64,000 nt of DNA, taken from positions 558,001 to 622,000 of the forward strand of contig JAPCWB010000001.1 of the NCBI GenBank assembly GCA_025938935.1, in the 5' to 3' direction. Positions 18,660 through 28,553 of this stretch are shown here, piece after piece. The position numbers were made by a program, and so were the translations under genes. Source of the stretch: Novosphingobium sp. MW5 (GTDB taxonomy: Bacteria; Pseudomonadota; Alphaproteobacteria; Sphingomonadales; Sphingomonadaceae). The notes under the pieces are model-generated. The model searched no databases. It was not told where the DNA came from and saw only the letters and a program-made list of their open reading frames with translations. Each line of letters opens with the position of its first letter. Position 1 is the stretch's first letter.

Positions 18660-19724
18660 TCAGAACATCAGGCTGGCCGAGACATTGCCGCTGAACTTGC
18701 GCGGCAACTGGATACCGTTGAGGTTCTGATAGACGGGCAGCGCCGCTTCTAGCCCCAGCCGAACGCGCTTTGCCACGATCAGGTTGGCGCCCAGCCCGGC
18801 ATCGATTCGCGTGCCGCCGTAATTGCCCTGCCGGTCAGGGGGCGAGGCGTGGCTGTGCGCGCCGTTGTAGTGCCCCTTGATCGCGCCTTCGCGGGTGAAG
18901 GCGAGACGGGTGGAGAGCGAGAGGGTGTGCGTCACCGGCTTGCTCGCCCAAGCTGTGGCAGAGAAACGGTCGCCAAAGCGGAAGCCGGCGCTGTTCGCGT
19001 CCTCGGCGCGGAACAGGTAGGCCACCTGCGCCCCCCAGCCGAAGTGGCGGCCCGCGCCATGCAGCGTGAACGAGGGGTTGAGGTCCCAGGTGCCCGATCC
19101 GCCCTGCATCATGTAGTGGACGTAGGAGCCATCGGCATTGCGGCGGTCCGACTTGCCGGTGGGGGCGGAGACCATCAGCCCGGCATGGGCGGAAAGCGCG
19201 GGGCGGCGCGAGAGCGAGACAAGCGCTCCGAACTGGGTGTCGCCGATTCCCTGCACCGAGTGCGCCATGGTCTGCCCCGGCATCAGGCTGTGGCCGCCAT
19301 GCGACGATGCCGGCGCGCCCGCCACTGCTGGCAGACCCTCCATCGTCATGCCCATGCGCATCCAGCTTGGCACGAGCATCAGCGTGATCCGGTCATTGGG
19401 CGCGTACATGACGTGGAGCATGGCCATGTCCATCGTCATCTTGCTGCCCAGCACAGTGTAGCCGGCGGCGGCGACCTCAGCCGGGGTCAGCGGGGTCGCA
19501 CCGGAGCGGTTTGCCCCGCCATAGCTTTCGTGCATCCACATCAGGCCCAGCATCAGGTCGCCCTGCTTGTGAACGTGATCAGACATGGTCCCGGCAGGCC
19601 CGTGGGCATCGGGACGGAGCGCGGTTACGGCGATTTCCTCATTGGACACTTCCTGCGCACAGGCAGGAACGGCGCACAGCGCCAGCGGCAGCGCGAATGC
19701 GCCGCCCAACAGCTTGTTGTTCAT
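18660..19724 (-). CDS. Met/His-rich outer-membrane beta-barrel protein (copper-associated type)
   Basis: A 354-residue exported protein with signal peptide ([19 protein letters not shown]) and a C-terminal phenylalanine typical of outer-membrane barrels (VSASLMF). The middle is rich in methionine and histidine: [47 protein letters not shown] and [17 protein letters not shown]. That composition, and the DUF2946 gene just upstream on the same strand, suggests copper handling; I infer this and see no direct proof. Proteins of this type are often annotated just as transporter. Confidence 0.75.
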   Translation of the reverse strand: MNNKLLGGAFALPLALCAVPACAQEVSNEEIAVTALRPDAHGPAGTMSDHVHKQGDLMLGLMWMHESYGGANRSGATPLTPAEVAAAGYTVLGSKMTMDMAMLHVMYAPNDRITLMLVPSWMRMGMTMEGLPAVAGAPASSHGGHSLMPGQTMAHSVQGIGDTQFGALVSLSRRPALSAHAGLMVSAPTGKSDRRNADGSYVHYMMQGGSGTWDLNPSFTLHGAGRHFGWGAQVAYLFRAEDANSAGFRFGDRFSATAWASKPVTHTLSLSTRLAFTREGAIKGHYNGAHSHASPPDRQGNYGGTRIDAGLGANLIVAKRVRLGLEAALPVYQNLNGIQLPRKFSGNVSASLMF

Positions 19725-19763
19725 CAGATTGTACTCGCTTGATCGTTTTGAATTGTGTGCGGA

Positions 19764-20162
19764 TCAGGCGAGTGCTGGCGGCCCAGTGGCAGGTGGCTGG
19801 AGACCGCGGATGAAAGGGAGGGCGGCAAAGGCGGCGGCGCGGGCGTGTTCCTGCGGCTCAGTCAGCGGCGGCGGAGCCAGCGCGATTGCCGGGGGAATAT
19901 CGGCCGCCATGGCCGGAGCCGTGCCGAAGGGACAGGGATCGCGCGGGGCCGGAGTGGGAGCCTTGGGCGCCCCTGCCTTGTGAAGCGAACCATCGCGTTC
20001 GAGCACCATGGCAACGGGCGCACTGCCCGAACAGATCTCGATGCGAATGCCGCTGCTGTCTGCCACCGGCATCCAGCCCGAGGGAACGGCAGCCCGCACG
20101 CAAAGCGCCAGCGCGGCGAGCAGCCACAGCATGGCGGGGAACTGGCGGGCGGTCCGGGTCAC
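19764..20162 (-). CDS. DUF2946-like small secreted/membrane protein
   Basis: About 132 residues: hydrophobic N-terminal segment (AMLWLLAALALCVRAAVPSG), a short extracytoplasmic domain with IRIEICSGSA and DPCPFGTAPAMAA, and a Pro/Ala-rich end. The spacing of CS and CPF with a hydrophobic leader is typical of DUF2946, whose genes often stand beside copper-related outer-membrane genes, as here. The start is uncertain: GTG at 20162 is my choice, with an in-frame start at 20201 possible. Confidence 0.65.
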   Translation of the reverse strand: MTRTARQFPAMLWLLAALALCVRAAVPSGWMPVADSSGIRIEICSGSAPVAMVLERDGSLHKAGAPKAPTPAPRDPCPFGTAPAMAADIPPAIALAPPPLTEPQEHARAAAFAALPFIRGLQPPATGPPALA

Positions 20163-20204
20163 GATGGCAAGGCCGCTAGGCGCTCGGCCCGCGGGGCGCA
20201 AGAG

Positions 20205-20726
20205 TCACATCAGGCGGGCGAAAAGAAATTCCTCGTCCAGCTGATCGCCCACCCGGAAGGTAATGTCGGCCACCTTGGAAAAGCCGTAGCGCGCATAGAA
20301 CCGCTGTGCGCCGTCATTGCCGCTCCACACCGAAAGCTGCACCTCGTCCGCGCCGCGCGCCTCGAATTCACCCATGGCCCATTCCATCAGCGCCTTGCCG
20401 ATGCCGCCGCCGGTCTGCCCCGGCGCGGTGTAAAGCTGCTTGAGCTCGAGCACGTTCTGTCCCCGCGCATATTCGGGGAAACCGCATTTGAGGCCCAGCT
20501 TGCAATAGCCGACCAACACGCCATCCCGCTCCGCCAGCCGGTAAAGCCGGGCCGGGTTGGCAAGTTCCCCCGCCAGCGCTTCAGGCGAGTGCGCCTCTTC
20601 GAGGAAAGTGGCGAGGTCCTGGGGCGTATACATATGGCCGAATTTCTCGACGAAACTGTCTATGCCGAGGCGCGACAGGGCCGGAATGTCGTCCGGTGTA
20701 GCGGCACGCAGGATCAGTTCGCTCAC
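20205..20726 (-). CDS. GNAT N-acetyltransferase
   Basis: A 173-residue acetyltransferase: LILRAATPDDIPALSRLGID at the N-terminus, LKQLYTAPGQTGGGIGKALM as the acetyl-CoA motif A and LSVWSGNDGAQRFYARYGF as motif B. The GTG start overlaps the TGA of the upstream GNAT gene (GTGA), so the two acetyltransferases are translationally coupled. Substrate unknown. Confidence 0.9.
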   Translation of the reverse strand: MSELILRAATPDDIPALSRLGIDSFVEKFGHMYTPQDLATFLEEAHSPEALAGELANPARLYRLAERDGVLVGYCKLGLKCGFPEYARGQNVLELKQLYTAPGQTGGGIGKALMEWAMGEFEARGADEVQLSVWSGNDGAQRFYARYGFSKVADITFRVGDQLDEEFLFARLM

Positions 20727-21187
20727 AGGGCCCTCGTCATGAAGTAGCTGAACGGATCGGGCTGGTAGTCGGAAAACGGCCCGCACTGCTCGAAACCATG
20801 CGCGGCATAGAGCCCGCGCGGCGCGGCAAATTCGTCACTGGTCCCGGTTTCGAGGCTGAGCCGCGAGAAGCCCTGCTCGCGCGCCCGGTCGAGCAGGTGG
20901 ACAAGGATCGCCCGCCCCACGCCCTTGCCCCTGTAGTCCGGATGGGCACGCATCGACTTCACCTCGCCGTGATCCGCATCGAGCCGCTTGAGCGCGCCGC
21001 AGCCCGCCAGCCTCTCTCCGTCCCAGGCCGACCAGAAGGTCACGTCCGGCGCGCGCAGCCGCTCTACCGGCATTGCGTGGACCGAACAGGGCGGCGACCA
21101 CGAATGCATCTCCTTCAGGTGCAATTCGAGCAGGGCGACAATGTCGCTGCCGGTGAGGTCATCCTCGATGAAGCGCAGGTTCTCCAT
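20723..21187 (-). CDS. GNAT N-acetyltransferase, YafP/PhnO-like
   Basis: A 154-residue acetyltransferase: ENLRFIEDDLTGSDIVALLE, the segment HLKEMHSWSPPCSVHAM, then EVKSMRAHPDYRGKGVGRAI (motif A, RGKGVG) and LETGTSDEFAAPRGLYAAHG. The HLxEMxxxSPPxSVHAL pattern is typical of a GNAT subgroup common in Proteobacteria with uncharacterised substrates. The ATG at 21187 begins the conserved domain; the longer upstream frame has no homologous look. Confidence 0.9.
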   Translation of the reverse strand: MENLRFIEDDLTGSDIVALLELHLKEMHSWSPPCSVHAMPVERLRAPDVTFWSAWDGERLAGCGALKRLDADHGEVKSMRAHPDYRGKGVGRAILVHLLDRAREQGFSRLSLETGTSDEFAAPRGLYAAHGFEQCGPFSDYQPDPFSYFMTRAL

Positions 21188-21408
21188 GCCGCGCTTGATG
21201 CGATGGCAAGGCGGCGAAGGCAAGGCCTGGTGAGTCGCGCCAAGCGGCTGAATCCGCCCGATTCGTTGTCTTTGACTCGCAGTGGTTGCGATCGTAACCT
21301 GATGCCGCTTGGGGATCGGACTGGGATCGCACACTCCCGAGCAAGCAGGGGGCGTCAAAGGGGGTCAGCGTGACTCCGGTCGTAATCGCTCCATTGGAGA
21401 AGATTACC

Positions 21409-21858
21409 ATGACCATAATCCGTAACGCGGCCATCGCGGCTGCCTCGCTATGCCTTGCCTTCGCCGCACCAGTTCAGGCGCAGGATGCCAACCCGTTGGT
21501 AGACGGCGATTTCGTTGAAATCAGCGCCATCCAGATCGATGACGGGCACTCGCTCGAATATGCCCAGCATATTGCCGGCATGTGGCGCAAGGGGCAGGAC
21601 TTCGCCAAGTCGCAGGGCTGGATCACCTCCTATGAAGTGATGGGCAACATGTATCCGCGCCGGGGCGAACCCGATGTCTACCTGATCGTCCGCTTCCCCA
21701 CCTTTGCCACTGTGGCGGAGAACGAGAAGCGCGACGCCGCCTACCGCGCCTATATGCAGCGCACGGTCACGCAGCTCGAAGAGGAATCGGGCAATCGCGC
21801 CAAGTACCGCAAGCTCGCCGGATCGATGCTGCTGCGCGAACTGAAGTTCAAGAAGTAG
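21409..21858 (+). CDS. Exported small protein of unknown function
   Basis: A 149-residue secreted or periplasmic protein: signal peptide (NAAIAAASLCLAFAAPVQA, cleavage before QDAN) and a soluble domain containing DFVEISAIQIDDGHSLEYAQ, ITSYEVMGNMYPRRGEPD and a charged C-terminal helix. The pattern of a GxxxxY...W...P.Y..vrf fold resembles dimeric alpha/beta-barrel (NIPSNAP/ABM-like) proteins, but I cannot place it firmly. It is divergent from the GNAT pair and followed by a strong hairpin. Confidence 0.75.
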   Translation: MTIIRNAAIAAASLCLAFAAPVQAQDANPLVDGDFVEISAIQIDDGHSLEYAQHIAGMWRKGQDFAKSQGWITSYEVMGNMYPRRGEPDVYLIVRFPTFATVAENEKRDAAYRAYMQRTVTQLEEESGNRAKYRKLAGSMLLRELKFKK

Positions 21859-21870
21859 GTTTCCCCCGGA

Positions 21871-21899
21871 CTCCCGCCCGGCGGCAGGCCGGGCGGGAG
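21871..21899. terminator. Strong hairpin between convergent genes
   Basis: CTCCCGCCCGGC and GCCGGGCGGGAG form a perfect 12-bp stem with a 5-base loop, 12 bases after the stop of the exported-protein gene and before the end of the convergent ABM gene. It can act on both strands; no long T run follows. Confidence 0.65.
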
Positions 21900-21916
21900 A
21901 ACGCTTTCCGGAAAGT

Positions 21917-22219
21917 TCAGAACGGCGCGGGCAGCTCGCCTGCGTCGAATATCCGGATCTCTGGCCGGGCAAGGGCCAGGGCCGACAGCTCCGCGACGAA
22001 GCGGCCCGATGCGGGCACGGCGAAGTGGCGCTGGACGGCAGTCATGTCTTCCCACAGTTCAAGGAAGACGAGGCGGCCCGCGTCCTCGGCATCGATCGTG
22101 CAATTGTGCGCCAGGCAGCCGGGTTCGCCGCGCGAACGGGCCGAATGTTCGGTGCCGATCTTCACTGCGGCCTCAAGCTGGCCCGCGCCGAAACGCGCGC
22201 TTCCAGTAATGATGATCAT
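21917..22219 (-). CDS. Antibiotic biosynthesis monooxygenase (ABM) domain protein, YgiN-like
   Basis: A 100-residue dimeric alpha/beta-barrel protein: IIITGSARFGAGQLEAAVKI, the conserved SRGEPGCLAHNCTIDAED (EPGCLxY-type strand) and FLELWEDMTAVQRHFAVPAS. Relatives include quinol monooxygenase YgiN and heme-degrading enzymes; the exact reaction is open. It starts 13 bases after the RDD gene stop and is the last gene of the long minus-strand operon. Confidence 0.88.
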   Translation of the reverse strand: MIIITGSARFGAGQLEAAVKIGTEHSARSRGEPGCLAHNCTIDAEDAGRLVFLELWEDMTAVQRHFAVPASGRFVAELSALALARPEIRIFDAGELPAPF

Positions 22220-22231
22220 GGCGCTTCCCTG

Positions 22232-23149
22232 TCAGGCCCACTTGTCGGCCTTGCGCCGCCCCATCCGCATGCCGCCTTCAAGACGGGCGCGGAGCTGGGC
22301 GTAATAGGCCTCGAGGAAGGCATATTCGTCGCCCGATCCGGGGTCCCAGCCGATCTTGCGGCAGATCGCCTCGTGGACAGCGACAATCGCTTCATGCCGG
22401 TTTTCACGCAGCACGCGCTCCAGCGTCTGGAGCTCGTATTCGCCATAGATCGCCAGCTCGCGCTCGCCAAAGCGGTATTCCGCGCCGGTTTCCAGACTGG
22501 TCCCGGCCTGCGCCGCCTGGCTGGTCGACATGACCTGTTCCAGCCGCTGCTTCGGAGCCTCGACCACCCAGGTCCCGGCGATCAGGTCCCCGGCGCGCAG
22601 GGCATCGCGGTTGAACAGCGGGAACAGCGCGAAGACGAGGAACCATGCCGCCGCGGCAAGGCCGGCAAGGCCCATCTCGCCGCTGGAGGCGGCCAGCACG
22701 ATGCTGATCGGCAGGAACAGTTCGATATCGCGCAGCAGGTTGCGCGCCAGCACCATTTCCGAGGTCAGCCGCCCACCATCGCGGCTGGCAATGCGGATGC
22801 CGACCGCCCGCTTGCCCCATGTCGCACCGCGCGGGCCAAGCTCGAAGAACATGAAATAGGCGTTGCGGAACAGGAACATGGCCGCGATCCACAGGATGGC
22901 GAGGAATTGCAGCGCATTGCCCACGGCGCCTTTTTCCATGACCCGGCGGTCAAGCTCGAACACGCCGCTGGCCATGTAGATGAGGAACAGCGTGGTCGCG
23001 AATTGCAGGAAACCGATGATCACAAGGTCGAGCGCCAGCGCGCCAAACCGCGCCGTGCGGGTGGCGACTGTCAGGTGCACGGCAATACCCTCTGGCGTCA
23101 CCAGCACCCGCTGCCGGTTTGCCCGCAGAGCCTTGGCATCCTGCATCAT
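22232..23149 (-). CDS. RDD family membrane protein
   Basis: A 305-residue protein with an RDD domain in its first two thirds: FGALALDLVIIGFLQFATTL, a second membrane segment, GPRGATWGKRAVGIRIASRD (the family's GxTxGKxxxGIRv signature) and further helices, then a soluble charged C-terminal tail with YGEYELQTLERVL. The start ATGATG at 23149 overlaps the SpoIIM-like gene stop. In this operon type RDD proteins accompany MoxR and DUF58 proteins; a role in envelope maintenance or transport is guessed from context. Confidence 0.88.
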   Translation of the reverse strand: MMQDAKALRANRQRVLVTPEGIAVHLTVATRTARFGALALDLVIIGFLQFATTLFLIYMASGVFELDRRVMEKGAVGNALQFLAILWIAAMFLFRNAYFMFFELGPRGATWGKRAVGIRIASRDGGRLTSEMVLARNLLRDIELFLPISIVLAASSGEMGLAGLAAAAWFLVFALFPLFNRDALRAGDLIAGTWVVEAPKQRLEQVMSTSQAAQAGTSLETGAEYRFGERELAIYGEYELQTLERVLRENRHEAIVAVHEAICRKIGWDPGSGDEYAFLEAYYAQLRARLEGGMRMGRRKADKWA

Positions 23150-24186
23150 GCCGCCAGCGCCGGGTTGCGGCGCAGGCCGAAGAAATAGGCGCACCACAGC
23201 GCGAGCATGGTCAGGCCGACCATGTAGCGGCCCTGCGTATTGTCGATCAGCTGGCGGGCAAAGCCTTCGAGCAGGGCGGCGGCGACCAGCATCAGCACCA
23301 CTCCGGCCATGACGGTGGCAGACCTCCGCCCCGCCTCCGCCGCCGATTGCAGCACGCCCCGCTGCCCGGGAAAGGCGATCGAGCGGCCGATATGCAGCCC
23401 CGCCGCCCCGGCGAGGAGGATGGCGAACAGTTCGGTTGTGCCATGGACCGAAATCCAGCCGCCGAAATCGTAAAGCAGGTTCTGCCCGTGATAGAGCCAC
23501 ATCATCGCCCCCAGCGTCGCAAGGTTCTGCACCAGCAGCAGCAGCGAGGGCACGCCAAAGGCAAAGCCGAGTGCGAAGGCAAGGATCGCAACCTGTGCAT
23601 TGTTGCTGAACAGGTAGGTGGCAAAGACGGACATGGCCGGCTGGTTGGTATTGCCGAACAACGTGTCCTTCAGCACCTCGTGGCTGGCCCCGGGCACGCG
23701 GGCATCGGTGAACTGGCTGGGTACCAGCGAATAGTACCACGAGGGTTCGGAAGCGACGAGCAGCCAGCCCACCAGGGTCCCCGCCACCATGACGGCAAGC
23801 GCGACGAGGATCTCGAACCAGATGCCCCGCACCGCCGCCGAAAGTCCGCCGCCGAGGAATTGGCGCAACCATGCGGCGAAGCCCGTGCGCGGGCCATAGA
23901 CTAGGAACCAGGCGCGCTGCACCAGCCCGTCGAGATAGGCGAGCGTTGCCGCATCGAGCGAGGTTTCGCGCGCCACCGACAGGCTGGAGGCGACCGTGCG
24001 GTAAAGCACCGGCAGGGCCAGCAGGTCCTCGTCCGGAATCTTGCGCAGGCGGCCCGATTCCATGCGCTTGACGATCTCTTCCAGCCGCAGCCAGTCCGCC
24101 TCGCGCTCCAGCCGGAAGCGGTCCGAGCGGAGAGCCGCTGCCATGATCGCGCGGTCGCCGGAAAGGTTTGCCGGTGCCTCTGCCAT
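23146..24186 (-). CDS. Stage II sporulation protein M-family membrane protein
   Basis: A 346-residue membrane protein of the SpoIIM superfamily, as found in non-sporulating bacteria next to RDD and MoxR genes. A soluble helical N-terminus (WLRLEEIVKRMESGRLRKI) leads into about six membrane helices, with LFGNTNQPAMSVFATYLFSN and the HGTTELFAILLAGAAGLHIG motif (HGxxE, typical of the family). The ATG at 24186 overlaps the DUF58 stop (ATGA). In this lineage it has no spore function. Confidence 0.88.
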   Translation of the reverse strand: MAEAPANLSGDRAIMAAALRSDRFRLEREADWLRLEEIVKRMESGRLRKIPDEDLLALPVLYRTVASSLSVARETSLDAATLAYLDGLVQRAWFLVYGPRTGFAAWLRQFLGGGLSAAVRGIWFEILVALAVMVAGTLVGWLLVASEPSWYYSLVPSQFTDARVPGASHEVLKDTLFGNTNQPAMSVFATYLFSNNAQVAILAFALGFAFGVPSLLLLVQNLATLGAMMWLYHGQNLLYDFGGWISVHGTTELFAILLAGAAGLHIGRSIAFPGQRGVLQSAAEAGRRSATVMAGVVLMLVAAALLEGFARQLIDNTQGRYMVGLTMLALWCAYFFGLRRNPALAA

Positions 24187-25547
24187 CAGCCGATCCTCCC
24201 CGCGCGCTTGATCTTGAGATAGGCGTCGATCACCCGCGTGCCGATCTGCTCCCACGGCGCTTCGACCACGTCGACGCCGATCTGGCGCAGCCGCTGCAGC
24301 ACCAGCGCGCGCTGGCGGAGCAGGCCGTCAGCCGAGACCGCCATGGCAAGGTCGCCCATCGAATCCGGCTCGGCCCCGGCGATCTCGTCAAGCTCGGCAT
24401 CGTGCATGGTGACGAAGAGTACGACGTGGCGCGAGACGAGCCGCGAAACCGATTCGATCATCAGTTCGGCGCTGGTCGGATCGGTGAAATCGGAGAAGAT
24501 CACGATCATCGACCGCCGGGCCAGCCGCCCCGACAGCGAGGCGAGGGCCAGGGTGAAATTCGGCTCCTGCGCATGGTAATCGAGCCCCGCCGCGGCGCGC
24601 TGCAAGCGGTGGAAATCTCGCGCGTCGGTGACAAAGGGCGTGAGCAGTTCGGGCCTTGCGGCAAAGCCGTAAAGCGCCACCCGGTCCCCGCCCTTCAGAG
24701 CGACATAGGCCGTTGCCAGCGCCGCCGAAACCGCGCGGTCGATACGCGGCAGGCCGGCCACCGGCTCGCACATCGACTGCCCGCAATCGAAGGCGAAGAC
24801 GATCGGGTTGTTGCGCTCGTTCTCATACTCCTTGGCGTAAAGGTGCATGTGCCGGGCCGAGGCTTTCCAGTCGATGCGGCGGCGGTCCATGCCGGGCTGG
24901 TAATCGGCCAGCGCCTCGAACTGCGTGCCCTCGCCCCGCATCCGACGGGCGATCAGGCCGAACTGCGAGATCCTTGAGGAAGACCTGCAAGGCGGGCGAA
25001 CGCACGGCGGAAAGGTTGGGCCATACGCGCATCGCCTGATCGAGATCGACCTCGCGCTGGCGCGCCCCGATGCCGAGCGGTCCCTGCCAGCGCAGCCAGC
25101 CGCGCGTTATGATCCCGGTGCCGCGCCGGCTGGGCGTGACCATGGCGGAGCCGTGCCAGACCTGCGCTTCCCCCTCGGTCCCCCGGCTCAGCGCGATGTC
25201 GAGCCGACCGCCCGGCGCAATGCGCGGATCGAGCGCGAGGGCGAGGTCGGCGCGGCCAGTGGCGCGTCCGGGCAGGTCGGCCAGCACACCGATGCGCGCG
25301 GGCTCACCCACTTCGCAATCGGCGGGGGCGATGATTTGCAGCCCCCCGTAAGGCCCCGCGAGCAAGGCATCGAACAGCACCAGCGCCAGCAGGGTCAGGC
25401 CGAGTGCCGGGATCACCGGCCATGCCGCCGGAGCCGCCGCCGCCACGACCAGCGCGGCGGGCGCGGCGAGCGCCGCCAGCAGGGCCGCGCGCACGGTCGG
25501 GACCATGCCCGATGCGCTGCGCGGGCCCAGTCTGGCGAGCAGGTTCT

Positions 25548-25551
<4 letters not shown>
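24186..25551 (-). pseudogene. DUF58 domain protein, frameshifted (or sequence error)
   Basis: The coding information for one DUF58 protein is split over two frames. The first part (25551 to about 24972) encodes the N-terminal membrane helices and a domain ending ALQVFLKD. The second (about 24967 to 24186) continues with SQFGLIARRMRGEGTQFE, then DYQPGMDRRRIDWKASAR (the DUF58 core) and a VWA-like domain with VIFSDFTDPTSAEL. Removing one base near 24968-24971 joins both parts, and the total of 1366 bases is one more than a multiple of three. Both gene ends keep their 4-base overlaps with MoxR and SpoIIM, so loss is recent, or an assembly error. Confidence 0.85.
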
Positions 25552-26518
<967 letters not shown>

Positions 26519-26522
<4 letters not shown>

Positions 26523-27847
26523 CGTTTCAGTGTCCTTTCAAGGGCATAGAGGGTGCGCGCCGCGCGGACGAGGTCCATCGGGCGGCGGGCCGCGCGCATC
26601 CGGCCCGCGGCAATGGAAAAGGGCATGGCTTCAGCATCGCGGGCGGCCAGCGCGCGGTCTATGGCGGCTTCGGCGGTATCGGCATCGATGTGCCGGGGCA
26701 GCGACAATTGCCGCGCCAGCCGGTCCCGTACCAAGGCGGCATAGGGCGCGGCGAGCAGATGGAGTCGCCCGGCGCGGCGCACCAGCCCGGCCGAATTGCT
26801 CACCAGTGCGCGCTTGCCAAAGGCGATGGCGCGCCCTTCGACCAGCGGCGGACCATAGCGGCGGAAGGCCCGCCACCCGGCAATCAGCGCGGCAAGCAGC
26901 AGGCAGAAGGTCGCCGCAAGGAAAGGCGGCTGGAAGGCAAGGGTCAGGAGGTTGGGCGTAGTCTTGAAGCCATTGAGCGTCAGGTCAAAGGTGACCGGCA
27001 CCCGCTCTCCCGCCGAGGCAAGCGAGACAAGTTCGAGCGCCAGCATGGCCCGCGTCCGGTCGGCCATGGCGTAATTGTTCATCAGGTCCGGTTCGGCGAC
27101 CACGATGACCGGATAAAGCCCTTCGTTCTCACCCAGGCTCTCGACTTCGGCGGCAGCGGCGAGATCGGGGTAATAGCCTTCGTCATCAAGGTAACCGGCA
27201 AGGTCGCCTCCAGCCGAATCGCTCACCAGCGAGACCATGCGCGAGGCGGAGACAGTCTGGACGCGCTTGTCGGGCAGCCAGCCCGAAAGCCCCAGCCCAC
27301 GCCATGAAGGGCGGTCGGCCGAGTGCTTCTCCACCTTGGGAGATAGCGCCTGCGGTTCGAAGTCCTTGCCCCATTCCGGGCTTTCGGCATCGCCCAGCGC
27401 CACCCAGCCCTTCTGCGCCTTGGCCCCGCCCGCGAGTGCCATCATCTCGGCCGGCATCTCGTGCCACTTGGGCAGGATCACGATGGTCGGCCCGATATAG
27501 CGCCGGTCCCCAACCAGCTTCACAAGCTTCTTCGTGTCGGTCCAGTGCGGCGGGGTGAGGATGACCAGTCCCGGCCCGGTCAGCGCGCTTTCGTTGCGCG
27601 CGTTGGTCACCGTGCGGCCCTGGGCCTGCAGCAGGCGGACAAGGCCGGCATAACCGGTAAGCCCCTTCGACCCGGCATGGGCATCGGCGGTATTCTCCGG
27701 CCGGGAGGTCATGCCCGATCCGATCATCCACAGCATGGCGACAAAGACCACCACGCCGAACAGCACCAGCGCCAGCACAGCGCGCGGATTGAACGGGTTC
27801 GAACCGACCGCGACAGGCGCGGCAACCGGCACGGCAGGCGCGCTCAT
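26519..27847 (-). CDS. DUF4350 domain-containing membrane protein
   Basis: A 442-residue protein: one N-terminal membrane helix ([20 protein letters not shown]), an extracytoplasmic DUF4350 domain with [20 protein letters not shown] and [20 protein letters not shown], a second membrane helix ([20 protein letters not shown]) and a cytoplasmic tail of about 110 residues. Proteins of this type sit between DUF4129 and MoxR genes in many Proteobacteria; no reaction is known. It overlaps both neighbours. Confidence 0.88.
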
Positions 27848-28506
27848 GCCGCGATCTCCGCGAGGGCAAAGTCGGCATAGGCAGTGCGTGCGGCCTGCCA
27901 GTCATCCGCGCCCAGCGGGATCAGCGCGAAGAAGCTGCGCTCTACCCGCGCGGCGATGGCCGAGAAGGCCGTGCGGGCACGGTCAGGCAGGGCGCGGTTC
28001 CCCGCAATCTCGCGCGCCGTGGTAGCAGGATGGAGCAGGCCGGGGCGGGCGCGGGCGATCTGGTCGACCGAGCGCTGGAGCAAAAGGTGAGTCGCCTCGT
28101 CGAACCGGCCCTCAGCGGCGAGGCGGTCCGCGTCTTCAAGCAGGGCCTGCGCGGCAGAGCGTTCGGGCATCCATTCATCCGGTGCTTCCCCGCCTTCCGC
28201 CAGCCGCCGCGCCTCAATCAGCGGGGCGACCACGCGCCAGATCAGCACCGCCACGCAGAGCGCGATGATCGCGCCCATGATCCACAGCATGGCCGTGGCA
28301 TTGAGTCCGAAGTATTTGCCCAGCGGCGAAAACAGGTTTTCAAGGAACTCGCCGAGCGCCTTCAGCCATGCGGGCGTCTCGGGCGGGGGCTTGGGCTTGA
28401 ATTCGATCGGCGTGAACTGGATGTCGCCGGCCTTGCGCAACTGTTCCCAGTCGCTTGCCGCATGGCTCTCGGCCGAACCCCGGATTGCGGATGGACCCCC
28501 TGACAC
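27844..28506 (-). CDS. DUF4129 domain-containing membrane protein
   Basis: First gene of the MoxR operon, 220 residues. Segment ATAMLWIMGAIIALCVAVLI is the single membrane helix, and the C-terminal domain has THLLLQRSVDQIARARPGLL and PATTAREIAGNRALPDRART, which match the DUF4129 C-terminal pattern (LT.RE). Start: GTG at 28506 is the most upstream start before an in-frame TGA at about 28540, without a convincing ribosome binding site, so the true start could be a little further in. The N-terminal extracytoplasmic half is short compared with full-length relatives. Confidence 0.8.
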   Translation of the reverse strand: MSGGPSAIRGSAESHAASDWEQLRKAGDIQFTPIEFKPKPPPETPAWLKALGEFLENLFSPLGKYFGLNATAMLWIMGAIIALCVAVLIWRVVAPLIEARRLAEGGEAPDEWMPERSAAQALLEDADRLAAEGRFDEATHLLLQRSVDQIARARPGLLHPATTAREIAGNRALPDRARTAFSAIAARVERSFFALIPLGADDWQAARTAYADFALAEIAA

Positions 28507-28553
28507 AGCGCAGTGGTGGCACGGTGCGTGCCCTCACGCAAGCGCCATGCGGC

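Noticed and set aside
22232..23872. A single 546-codon minus-strand frame covering the RDD gene
   Set aside because: Its first 240 codons are in the wrong frame for the SpoIIM-like gene; the RDD protein starts at 23149, overlapping that gene's stop.
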